Positions 42,587-49,852 of a DNA stretch of 64,000 bases are shown piece by piece (the stretch's first letter is position 1; the number at the start of each line of letters is the position of its first letter). The stretch lies in contig VFZE01000007.1 of NCBI GenBank assembly GCA_016871315.1, positions 62,001 to 126,000 of the forward strand. Direction: 5' to 3'. A program made the position numbers and the translations under genes. The notes beneath the pieces were generated by a model, which was not told the origin of the DNA, did not search any database, and saw nothing but the letters and a program-made list of their open reading frames with translations. The stretch is from Acidimicrobiia bacterium (GTDB lineage: Bacteria > Acidobacteriota > Terriglobia > Bryobacterales > Bryobacteraceae).

Positions 42587-43245
42587 TGTCCTGGGTCACG
42601 CGGAACTTCGGCTGGAAACTCTCCTCGCTTGCCCTCGCCAGCCTTATCTACGTCGCCATGCACATCGATCCGCCCGTGGCCACTTCCATTGCCGTCCCCG
42701 TGCAATACCGCAACATCCCGCGCGAGCTGGAGAGGAGCGAAGACGCCGTTGACAGAGTGCAACTGGAGGTCCGCGGCCCTTCCGGCCGCCTCAGCCAGGC
42801 CAGCCTCGCCGACACCGCCGTCGTGCTCGATCTCTCCACCGTCGCCCAGCCCGGCGAAAGAACTTTTCCTGTGCAGGAGGCCCAGATCCTGCTTCCGCCC
42901 GGAGTCACCCTCCAGCGATCCGTCCCTAATCAAATACGGCTTTTCTTCGAAAAGCGGCTGGTGCGCGACGTCCCCGTGGAAATCCGCATCGGAACGCCGC
43001 CGCCGCCCGGATACGTCGTCTTCTCCCAGCGTGTCGAGCCGCCCCGGCTCCGCGTCGTCGGCCCCGAACGCCGCGTCGGCGAACTTTCCGTGGTGGAAAC
43101 AGATCCTCTCGACCTCGGCGGCGTCGTCGGCTCCGCCCGCTTTTCTGTTCATGCCTATATCTCCGACCCCCGCGTGCGTTTCGAGACGAGTGGCCGCGTC
43201 ACCGCCATCATTGAGGTGAGAAAGTCGGAGCCACCGGAGGACTGA
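42586..43245 (+). CDS. cdaR: YbbR-domain protein, CdaR-like regulator of the cyclase
   Basis: 219 aa. An N-terminal TM helix (WKLSSLALASLIYVAMHI) is followed by two YbbR-like beta modules outside the membrane (DRVQLEVRGPSGRLSQA; VPVEIRIGTPPPPGYVVFSQ with VEPPRLRVVGPERRV). Firmicutes CdaR has up to four modules, so this is a short form. TGATG links it to cdaA by one shared base. It should modulate CdaA through the membrane, by analogy. Confidence 0.85.
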   Translation: MSWVTRNFGWKLSSLALASLIYVAMHIDPPVATSIAVPVQYRNIPRELERSEDAVDRVQLEVRGPSGRLSQASLADTAVVLDLSTVAQPGERTFPVQEAQILLPPGVTLQRSVPNQIRLFFEKRLVRDVPVEIRIGTPPPPGYVVFSQRVEPPRLRVVGPERRVGELSVVETDPLDLGGVVGSARFSVHAYISDPRVRFETSGRVTAIIEVRKSEPPED

Positions 43246-43251
43246 TTTAAC

Positions 43252-44601
43252 GTGGCCAAACAACTCTTCGGCACTGACGGCATCCGCGGTGTCGCCGGCG
43301 AATACCCCCTCGATCCCCAAACCGTTCATGCCTTTGGCGCCGCTCTCGGCCGGTGGTGCAAGAGCCATACGCCCTCCTCACAGGTCCTCATCGGCATGGA
43401 CACCCGCGAATCTGGCTCGGCCATCGCCGCTCAGGTGGCTGCCGGCCTCGCGCTCCAAGGCGTGCGTACCCGCTTTGCCGGACTCATCTCTACGCCCGGC
43501 GTCGCCCATCTCACCAAGGAAGGCGATTTCGCCGCCGGGGTCATGATCTCCGCATCCCACAATCCCTACCAGGACAACGGACTCAAGCTGTTCAGCCACT
43601 CCGGCTACAAACTGCCCGATCAGGAAGAGCACGCGCTGGAACAAGAGATCCTCCACCTGCGCGGGCAGTTGGGTCCATCGCCCGAAAACATGAAATCCGA
43701 ATGGGACTGGGCCGAGCGCTACCTGGATCATCTGGCCTCAACCTTTCCGGCCCGCCTCGATGGTATGCACCTTGCCGTGGACTGTGGGCACGGCGCGGCA
43801 ACTCATCTCGCGCCTGCTGTGCTTGAGCGCCTTGGCGCGCGCGTCTCCCGGATCGGCTGCTTCCCGAATGGGCGCAACATCAATCTCGATTGTGGCGCCC
43901 TTCACCTGGAGACGCTCAGCCGTTTTGTCCTGGAAACCGGCGCCGCGGCCGGCTTCGCCTTCGATGGCGACGCCGACCGCTGCATCGCCGTCACCGCGTC
44001 CGGCCGCGTGCTGGATGGCGATTTCCTGATGCTCATCTGCGCCAGGCATATGCGGGCCACCGGCGCCTGGCCTCGCACGGACGGCCCGCCCACTCTGGTC
44101 TCCACCGTCATGTCGAATCTCGGCCTGGAAATAGCGCTTGCCGAATCCGGTATCCGCATGGTTCGCACCGCCGTCGGAGACAAGTACGTGCTCGAAGAGA
44201 TGCTCCGCATTCAATCTCCCATCGGCGGTGAGCAGTCCGGCCACCTGATCTTCAGCCAGCATGCCACCACGGGGGACGGCCTGCTTACGGCGCTTCGCGT
44301 ACTCGAAGTCATGGCACACACCGCCGCGCCCCTGGAAGAGCTCGCCTCCGGTATGAACCTCTTTCCTCAGAAGCTGGTCAACGTGCGCATCAAGGCGCGC
44401 AAGCCGCTCGCCGAGCTTCCTTCCGTCGCCGTGCAGATCCAGCTCGCCGAAAAGACGCTCGGCGCCGACGGCCGCGTGCTCGTGCGCTTCTCCGGCACCG
44501 AACCTCTTGCCCGCGTCATGGTGGAAGGCCCGACAACGGAAACCGTGGACCAGCTTACTGCGCAAATCGCCTCCGCCATCCAGTCCGAAATCGGCGGCTG
44601 A
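43252..44601 (+). CDS. glmM: Phosphoglucosamine mutase
   Basis: 449 aa from GTG 43252, six bases after cdaR. The active-site Ser102 is in MISASHNPYQDNGLKLF; metal-binding AFDGDADRCIAV; substrate loop GEQSGHLI; phosphate-binding RFSGTEPLARVMVEG. It converts glucosamine-6-P to glucosamine-1-P for peptidoglycan and LPS precursors. Being in one operon with cdaA ties wall precursor supply to c-di-AMP; in Firmicutes GlmM binds and inhibits CdaA. Confidence 0.96.
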   Translation: MAKQLFGTDGIRGVAGEYPLDPQTVHAFGAALGRWCKSHTPSSQVLIGMDTRESGSAIAAQVAAGLALQGVRTRFAGLISTPGVAHLTKEGDFAAGVMISASHNPYQDNGLKLFSHSGYKLPDQEEHALEQEILHLRGQLGPSPENMKSEWDWAERYLDHLASTFPARLDGMHLAVDCGHGAATHLAPAVLERLGARVSRIGCFPNGRNINLDCGALHLETLSRFVLETGAAAGFAFDGDADRCIAVTASGRVLDGDFLMLICARHMRATGAWPRTDGPPTLVSTVMSNLGLEIALAESGIRMVRTAVGDKYVLEEMLRIQSPIGGEQSGHLIFSQHATTGDGLLTALRVLEVMAHTAAPLEELASGMNLFPQKLVNVRIKARKPLAELPSVAVQIQLAEKTLGADGRVLVRFSGTEPLARVMVEGPTTETVDQLTAQIASAIQSEIGG

Positions 44602-44610
44602 ACGCCCAAC

Positions 44611-44616
44611 TATAAT
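44611..44616 (+). promoter_or_regulatory. TATAAT box seven bases before the DUF1080 gene
   Basis: A consensus -10 just after the glmM stop ends seven bases before ATG 44624. The earlier in-frame ATG 44615 overlaps the box. This again fits a leaderless mRNA. Confidence 0.55.
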
Positions 44617-44623
44617 GGGTTCC

Positions 44624-45253
44624 ATGGCTCGAACCAAACTGTTGCTGCTTTTTCTGGCCGTGAGTTCCGCCTTCGCCCAGCGCTCCACCAAGCCCGGCGA
44701 AGACTGGGTGGCCTTGTTCAACGGAAAGGATCTCACCGGATGGGTGGAGGTGGGCAAGGAGAAGTGGGTTGTCGCGGATGGCTCCATTCACGGCCAAGCC
44801 ATCAGCAAAGAGTATGGCTACCTGAAGACGGATAAGAACTACAAGGATTTCCACCTCTCCATCCGCTTCAAGTGCGAAGGCGACGGCAACAGCGGCCTCT
44901 TCTTCCACGTCGATTTCAAGCCGGGAACTCCCAACGTCAGCCAGGGTCTCCAGTTTGAAATCGACTGCAGCATCAACCGCCACACCGGCGGCATCTATGG
45001 CGACGGCCGCCAGTGGATCGTCTGGCCCTCACCGGAAAATGAAGGCGTCGTCCGGCAGAACGACTGGAACGACATGCAGGTGAAAGTGGAAGGCAACCGC
45101 TACGTCAGCCGCCTCAACGGCGTGCTCATGGTCGACTTTACCGATCCCAGCCCGCGCTCGCACGACGGCGCCATCGCGCTGCAGCTGCACTCCGGCGGCC
45201 AAGGCAACATGCGCTTCAAGGACATCTATATTCGCGATCTCAGCAAACGCTGA
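44624..45253 (+). CDS. Secreted DUF1080 (3-keto-disaccharide hydrolase-like) protein
   Basis: 209 aa. The signal peptide is MARTKLLLLFLAVSSAFAQ. DUF1080 motifs: WVALFNGKDLTGWVEVG, HGQAISKEYGYLKTDKNYKD, FHLSIRFKCEGDGNSGLFFH, NDWNDMQVKVEGNRYVSRLNG and HDGAIALQLHSGGQGNMRFK with a final DIYIRDL. The fold is a concanavalin-like jelly roll; some members hydrolyse 3-keto-glycosides. Substrate unproven here. It has its own predicted promoter behind glmM. Confidence 0.88.
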   Translation: MARTKLLLLFLAVSSAFAQRSTKPGEDWVALFNGKDLTGWVEVGKEKWVVADGSIHGQAISKEYGYLKTDKNYKDFHLSIRFKCEGDGNSGLFFHVDFKPGTPNVSQGLQFEIDCSINRHTGGIYGDGRQWIVWPSPENEGVVRQNDWNDMQVKVEGNRYVSRLNGVLMVDFTDPSPRSHDGAIALQLHSGGQGNMRFKDIYIRDLSKR

Positions 45254-45267
45254 GCCGCTTCCTTACA

Positions 45268-45297
45268 TTGCCATCACCGGCTTCCAACAGGTAAACT
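45268..45297 (+). promoter_or_regulatory. Promoter of the polyprenyl synthase gene
   Basis: TTGCCA (45268-45273), 18-base spacer, TAAACT (45292-45297). ATG 45309 is 11 bases downstream, so the leader would be about 4-6 bases without a Shine-Dalgarno. Confidence 0.5.
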
Positions 45298-45308
45298 GGT
45301 TCACTTCC

Positions 45309-46310
45309 ATGGCTTTTAGCCGCATCGGGCGGGCCCTCTCCGCCAGGGAAATCCGCGACCTCGTCTCCGCCGACCTGGAAAAGGTCGAAAGCGAAATCCA
45401 TCTGGAGTCCATCGCTTCCGTGGACGCCGTTACCGCCATCTCCAAGTACCTTCATGGCAACGGCGGCAAACGCCTGCGGCCGACGCTGCTCCTGCTTTGC
45501 AACAAGCTGATCGGCGAAACCACTCCCGGCGCCATCCGCCTCGCCGCCGTCGTCGAGATGATCCACACGGCAACTCTCGTTCACGACGATGTCATTGACT
45601 ACTCGCAGACGCGCCGCGGCAAACCCTCCGCCAACGTCCTGTGGGGCAACCATACCTGCGTGCTGGCCGGCGACTGGCTCTACATGCAGGCCTTTCAGAT
45701 CGCCCTGCGCGAGCGCAATTTCCGCATCCTTGACATTCTTATTTCGCTCACCCAGATGATGGTGGAAGGCGAGCTGCTGCAATTGGAGCGTATCGGTAAG
45801 ATCGACATCACCGAAGGCGACTACATGGAACTGGTCGACCGCAAAACCGCCAGCCTGTTTTCTGCCTGCGCCCGGCTCGGCGCATTGATCGCCGGCGCTG
45901 ACGAAAACACCGAATCCAATCTTTCCGACTTCGCATGGAACCTCGGCATGGCCTTTCAGTTGATCGACGATGTGCTCGATTTCACCTCGCGCGAATCCGT
46001 GCTCGGCAAGCCCGTCGGAAACGATCTCCGCGAAGGCAAGGTTACTCTCTCGCTCATCTACGCACTTTCCGATGCCGCGCCCGATGAGCGCCAGCAGGTG
46101 GAAACCGTTCTTCGCGACGCCAACTACGGCCGCGTCGGACTCGACCGTATCCTCGCCATGATCGAGCGTCATCAGGGTGTGGAACGGGCGCGCCAGCGCG
46201 CGCAAGTCTTCACCGACAAGGCCCGCGAGATCATAGCCGATTTTCCCGAATCCCCCTATCAGCGTGCCCTGCTCACGTTAACCGATCTCATCACCGAACG
46301 CGAATTCTGA
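45309..46310 (+). CDS. Trans-polyprenyl diphosphate synthase
   Basis: 333 aa. The first Asp-rich motif is DDVID (93-97) followed by TRRGKPS; the second is DDVLD (220-224) in FQLIDDVLDF. NGGKRLRPTLLLL carries the IPP-binding Arg residues. The residues before the first motif (EMIHTATLVHDD) include small side chains, as in long-chain enzymes, so an octaprenyl- or similar quinone side chain is likely (IspB type). A beta-lactamase-like gene starts seven bases downstream and is probably in the same mRNA. Confidence 0.93.
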   Translation: MAFSRIGRALSAREIRDLVSADLEKVESEIHLESIASVDAVTAISKYLHGNGGKRLRPTLLLLCNKLIGETTPGAIRLAAVVEMIHTATLVHDDVIDYSQTRRGKPSANVLWGNHTCVLAGDWLYMQAFQIALRERNFRILDILISLTQMMVEGELLQLERIGKIDITEGDYMELVDRKTASLFSACARLGALIAGADENTESNLSDFAWNLGMAFQLIDDVLDFTSRESVLGKPVGNDLREGKVTLSLIYALSDAAPDERQQVETVLRDANYGRVGLDRILAMIERHQGVERARQRAQVFTDKAREIIADFPESPYQRALLTLTDLITEREF

Positions 46311-46316
46311 GGTGTC

Positions 46317-47291
46317 ATGATGCGCATCGTTGTTCTCCTCCTGGCTGCCTCTGCCGCCTTCTCCGCCGACCAATCACTAGCCAAGCTGGAAGCCGAGATG
46401 GCGCGGGTCGCCACGGTCGGCGGAGGTATCGCCGGCGCCACCGCCATTCACATCGAGTCCGCCCGCACTGCCTCCCTGCGCGCCTCCGAACCATTCCCCA
46501 TGGCCAGCACCTATAAGGTGCCCATCGCCGTTCAGCTGCTTCATCTCGTCGATCAAGGAGCCGAGCGGCTCGACCGCATGGTCACGCTGCTGCCATCCGA
46601 TCTTCACCCAGGCTCCGGCACGCTCACCGAGCTCTTCAACAAACCAGGCGTCGCCCTCTCCGTCCGCAATTTGCTGGAGCTGATGCTGCTCATCAGCGAC
46701 AACTCCGCCACCGACGTCCTGCTTCGCCTCGCAGGTGGTCCTGATGCCGTCAACGCCCGCCTCCGCGCCATCTCCATCGATGGCATCCGCGTCGATCGGC
46801 CCACCGCCCTGCTCATTGCCGACTGGGCCGGCGCAACCAATCTTCCGCGGCAGCAGGACTGGAGCCCCGATCTGTTCCGCAAGCTGATGCGCGAAGTTCC
46901 CGAGGCGGACCGCAGGGCCGCCGCGGCACGCTTCGACCGTGACCCGCGCGACACGGCGACACCGGACGCCATGGCCCGTTTGCTTGTCCGCATCCACAAG
47001 AAGGAGATCCTCAGGCCGGACACGGCGGAACTCTTGTTGGACATCCTCCGCCGTTGTCAGACCGGTCAGGCGCGGCTCAAGGGAATTCTCCCTGCCGGCA
47101 CCGTCGTCGCTCACAAAACCGGCACCATCGGCGGCTCAACCAACGACGTTGGCATTATGTCGCTACCCGCGCAAGCTGGCCATGTGGCCATCGCCGTTTT
47201 CCTCAAATCCTCCGACAAACCCGCCGCCGAGCGCGAGCGCGCCATTGCCGAAATCGCCCGCACCGTCCACGACTTCTTTCTCTACTTCTGA
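46317..47291 (+). CDS. Class A beta-lactamase-like serine hydrolase with altered omega loop
   Basis: 324 aa. The signal peptide is MMRIVVLLLAASAAFSADQ. Motifs: Ser64-T-Y-Lys67 (MASTYKVP), Ser126-Asp-Asn (ISDNSATDVLL) and Lys266-Thr-Gly (AHKTGTIGG). The segment equal to R-L-D-R-W-E166-P-E-L-N170 of TEM reads RVDRPTALLI, so Glu166 and Asn170 appear replaced by Thr and Ile, and ~45 residues precede PRDTATPDAM instead of ~13. Either a different Glu (192 or 195) serves, or deacylation is poor and it is a penicillin-binding or esterase-like protein. Resistance cannot be claimed. ATG 46320 is an alternative start. Confidence 0.85.
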   Translation: MMRIVVLLLAASAAFSADQSLAKLEAEMARVATVGGGIAGATAIHIESARTASLRASEPFPMASTYKVPIAVQLLHLVDQGAERLDRMVTLLPSDLHPGSGTLTELFNKPGVALSVRNLLELMLLISDNSATDVLLRLAGGPDAVNARLRAISIDGIRVDRPTALLIADWAGATNLPRQQDWSPDLFRKLMREVPEADRRAAAARFDRDPRDTATPDAMARLLVRIHKKEILRPDTAELLLDILRRCQTGQARLKGILPAGTVVAHKTGTIGGSTNDVGIMSLPAQAGHVAIAVFLKSSDKPAAERERAIAEIARTVHDFFLYF

Positions 47292-47845
47292 TCCGCAATC
47301 ACGAGGTGCTTAGGGACAGGATCCGTCGATCTTTCGTAGGCAGTGCGAAACTCCTCGCCCAACGCCGCCAATCCGTGATTCACGGAGTCGAGATACGTGG
47401 ACCGGATGGCCGCTTCCCGCGGACCGCTCACTTCGCTCTTCCGATAGTGCGGCCGGCAAACGTACGCGTACACAGGGCCTCCCTCGACGCGAGTCTCCAG
47501 GCTCGATCCCACCTCGACACGATCGTAAATCGACTCATCCTCATCGATCCGGCACAGTTCCTCCGCGCTCACCGCAAACACGGATCCGTTGAGGACGGTC
47601 CCCGTATCCGGCGCGATGTTCAGATACAGTATGCTCTCCGGATACATCCGCCCTGCCGCCGTCTCCGTGTAGTAGCTCTGGTTCGGCATCGCCGCCTCCC
47701 ACTTCCGCCGCCATCCCCGCAGCTGGCTCATCACGAACGGTCCGCGATAGCTCTTTCCCAGCGTCTCCTCCAGCGCGGCCACAGACAGTAGTGACCCGTA
47801 GCCGAACAACGCCACTTGCCCCGGCTCAAACCTGATCGTGTCCAC
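47282..47845 (-). CDS. Gamma-glutamylcyclotransferase-like protein
   Basis: 187 aa from GTG 47845. The N-terminal substrate loop is VALFGYGSLLSVAALEETLG (Y-G-S-x motif). Strand LNGSVFAVSAEELCRIDEDE supplies the acidic position usual for the catalytic Glu, and VYAYVCRPHYR ends the barrel. It fits the GGCT-like/AIG2-like fold, acting on gamma-glutamyl amines or related compounds; substrate unknown. The gene overlaps the beta-lactamase-like gene tail to tail by 10 bases and begins inside the end of a decayed membrane-protein gene. Confidence 0.8.
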   Translation of the reverse strand: MDTIRFEPGQVALFGYGSLLSVAALEETLGKSYRGPFVMSQLRGWRRKWEAAMPNQSYYTETAAGRMYPESILYLNIAPDTGTVLNGSVFAVSAEELCRIDEDESIYDRVEVGSSLETRVEGGPVYAYVCRPHYRKSEVSGPREAAIRSTYLDSVNHGLAALGEEFRTAYERSTDPVPKHLVIADQK

Positions 47846-48152
47846 CCTGATATGCTAGCTCGGCTTTCCGATGCGGCCGCACAGCCACGGCAAGAAACGC
47901 CAACCCCGCCATCGTCCATCCGAAGAAGACACTGTTGTCGCCCGAAAGCAGGGGAACCACCGCGCCGATCAACGACGTCAGCTACGTTGCCTGCCCGCTG
48001 TGTAGTTCCGATGCCTGAAACTGCATCCACGGCAACCCCTGCCACGCCGCGTCCGGATGATCCATCCCCCGGTACTGATTTGTCAGCGTGAACTTCCGGA
48101 AAAAGCCGATGCAGATCCCAAGCAGCGCCGCGGCGGGCCAGATTCTTTTCAT
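47826..48152 (-). pseudogene. Membrane-protein remnant retaining first and last helices
   Basis: From ATG 48152 the frame gives MKRIWPAAALLGICIGFF and then TNQYRGMDHPDAAWQGLPW, typical of the first helix and loop of large multi-TM glycosyltransferase/YfhO-like proteins. An in-frame TAG at 47982-47984 follows. After it the same frame resumes with LTSLIGAVVPLLSGDNS and VFFGWTMAGLAFLAVAV, a last pair of helices. A protein of this type should be 500-800 aa; here 108 codons remain, so the middle was deleted. It sits directly after the glycosyltransferase gene. Confidence 0.6.
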
Positions 48153-48160
48153 TCCGGGGA

Positions 48161-49168
48161 CTAAGACCCGGGAAGGCCTCCCGGCAACGACGGCGAATCA
48201 AACCAATGTTCCAGATATGGATCACTCACCCGCCGCCGCCGCATGATCTCCTTGCGCCAGGCCAGCGCCCGCCGGACGCCGCTCCACACCAGCCCGAAGG
48301 CGCGCAGCGACGATCTCTCCCAGAACAGGCACGCCCCGATCACCACCACGTCGCGGCCTGTGATCTGCCACCAATGCCGCCGGTAAACCGCACCCGTCAC
48401 ATTCTTGATCCGCATCAGGAACCGGTTCTTCACCGAATGCATGTTCACGGTCTGCGAAACTCCTCGCCGATTCGCCGCCGTCAGCCTGCGAACATGCCAT
48501 GCCACCGCGTCCGGCGTATACAGGCAACGCCACCCGAGAAGCTGCGCCCGCCACGCCACATCGGCATCTTCCCGGTAGGAAAAAAACTGCTCATCGAAGA
48601 ACTCTTCGTTCACCGAAACATCCTCGATCATCGCCCGCCGGTACAGCGCCGCCGCGCCGCTCGCCCCGCATACGTATTCCTCGCGGTCGTATCGGCCGTC
48701 GTCGGGGTCGTTCCACCCGCGGTCGAAATGCCGCAGCGACGGACTGAAATATATGCCCACCGAATCGATCCGCCGCTCCTGATAAAAAGTAAAATCCGGC
48801 CGGATCCGCAGCAGCTTTCCGCACCCGGCGCCGACGCGCGGATCTCTTTGGCATGCCTCCACCAGTGTTCGCGCGAACTCCGGCGTCAACAGCACGTCGG
48901 GATTCAGTGTCAGCACCCAGTCCCCGCTGCTCGAACGGATTGCCAGGTTCTGCCCCGCTGCGAATCCGGTGTTCTGCCCGTGATAAATCACGCACGCCCG
49001 GTCCTGGTACTTCTCCAAAACCTCCTGCGTACCGTCGGTGGAGGCGTTGTCCACCACAATTACCTCCAGCGAAACGCCTTCCTGGCCCAGCACCGAATCC
49101 AGGCACGGCCCAATCCAGGCCCGGCTGTTATAACTGACTATCGTTACGCTTACCGTCGGGGCCGTCAC
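48161..49168 (-). CDS. Family 2 glycosyltransferase, rhamnosyltransferase-like
   Basis: 335 aa from GTG 49168. The GT-A fold is clear: VSVTIVSYNSRAWIGPCLDS, VIVVDNASTDGTQEVLEKY, NTGFAAGQNLAIRSSSGDWV, LNPDVLLTPE, the family's N-P-D motif, then CGASGAAALYRRAMIEDV and FFDEQFFSYREDADVAWRAQ with an E-D catalytic pair. It resembles dTDP-rhamnosyl transferases of O-antigen or exopolysaccharide synthesis. It is divergent from the sigma factor gene and followed by a decayed membrane-protein gene that may once have belonged to the same cluster. Confidence 0.9.
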   Translation of the reverse strand: MTAPTVSVTIVSYNSRAWIGPCLDSVLGQEGVSLEVIVVDNASTDGTQEVLEKYQDRACVIYHGQNTGFAAGQNLAIRSSSGDWVLTLNPDVLLTPEFARTLVEACQRDPRVGAGCGKLLRIRPDFTFYQERRIDSVGIYFSPSLRHFDRGWNDPDDGRYDREEYVCGASGAAALYRRAMIEDVSVNEEFFDEQFFSYREDADVAWRAQLLGWRCLYTPDAVAWHVRRLTAANRRGVSQTVNMHSVKNRFLMRIKNVTGAVYRRHWWQITGRDVVVIGACLFWERSSLRAFGLVWSGVRRALAWRKEIMRRRRVSDPYLEHWFDSPSLPGGLPGS

Positions 49169-49270
49169 AACCTCTAAGACCCGCCGCCGGCCACGCCAAC
49201 GACGCCTGAATAAAATATTTTCATCCCCTGTCGTTGTTTCCGCCCCCGCGTGGTCTTAGGATCGTATCTA

Positions 49271-49852
49271 GTGGCCCCTGCCACGAAGCCTATGTACTTC
49301 CACGCACCTGAGGAGCAATGGGATGAAGTCCTGCGGCTGGACCGTGCGAAGGTGACCTTACAGGATAAGGTAACCCGGCTCTACGAAGAGGCCCGCGATG
49401 ATGTCTATCGCTACCTGTTACTTCTCGGCCTGACGCCTCCGCAAGCTCAGGAAGCCGCTCAGGAGGTCTTTCTTCGCCTTTACGTCACCCTCAGTAAAGG
49501 AGAGGAAATCCACAGCCCCCGCGGCTGGATCTTCCGTGTCGCCCATAATCTCGGCCTCAAGCTGCGCGCGAAAAACTCTGCTCAGCTCCCCTTCGATCCC
49601 GAACTCGAGGCCCGCCTGCGCGACCCCGACGTCAGCCATGAGCAGAGTCTGCTGGAACGCGAACGTTGGATTCTCCTCCACCGCGGCATCGAGTCGCTTT
49701 CCGAACAACAACGCCGCTGCCTGTTTTTGCGCATGGAGGGGCTTCGCTACCCGGAAATCGGCGAGGCGCTCGGTATCAGCGCCTCCTCCGTGGCGGAGTT
49801 TTTGCGCCGCGCCATCGCGCGGTTGAGAAAGGTCTGTCATGAGTCGCCTTGA
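49271..49852 (+). CDS. ECF-like sigma-70 family RNA polymerase sigma factor
   Basis: 193 aa from GTG 49271; GTG 49250 and ATG 49292 remain possible. GTG 49271 lies eight bases after TAGGAT, which is 17 bases from TTGTTT (49234-49239). Region 2 is DDVYRYLLLLGLTPPQAQEA and AQEVFLRLYVTL, with PRGWIFRVAHN; region 4 is LSEQQRRCLFLRMEGLRYPE and IGEALGISASSVAEFLRRAI. It has no extra domains. It overlaps the zinc anti-sigma gene by 14 bases, which is followed by a TonB receptor, suggesting surface signalling. Confidence 0.9.
   Translation: MAPATKPMYFHAPEEQWDEVLRLDRAKVTLQDKVTRLYEEARDDVYRYLLLLGLTPPQAQEAAQEVFLRLYVTLSKGEEIHSPRGWIFRVAHNLGLKLRAKNSAQLPFDPELEARLRDPDVSHEQSLLERERWILLHRGIESLSEQQRRCLFLRMEGLRYPEIGEALGISASSVAEFLRRAIARLRKVCHESP

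Noticed and set aside
46317-47291. Calling this gene an antibiotic resistance determinant
   Set aside because: The deacylation residues seem absent and there is no mobile context; fold membership alone does not support the claim.
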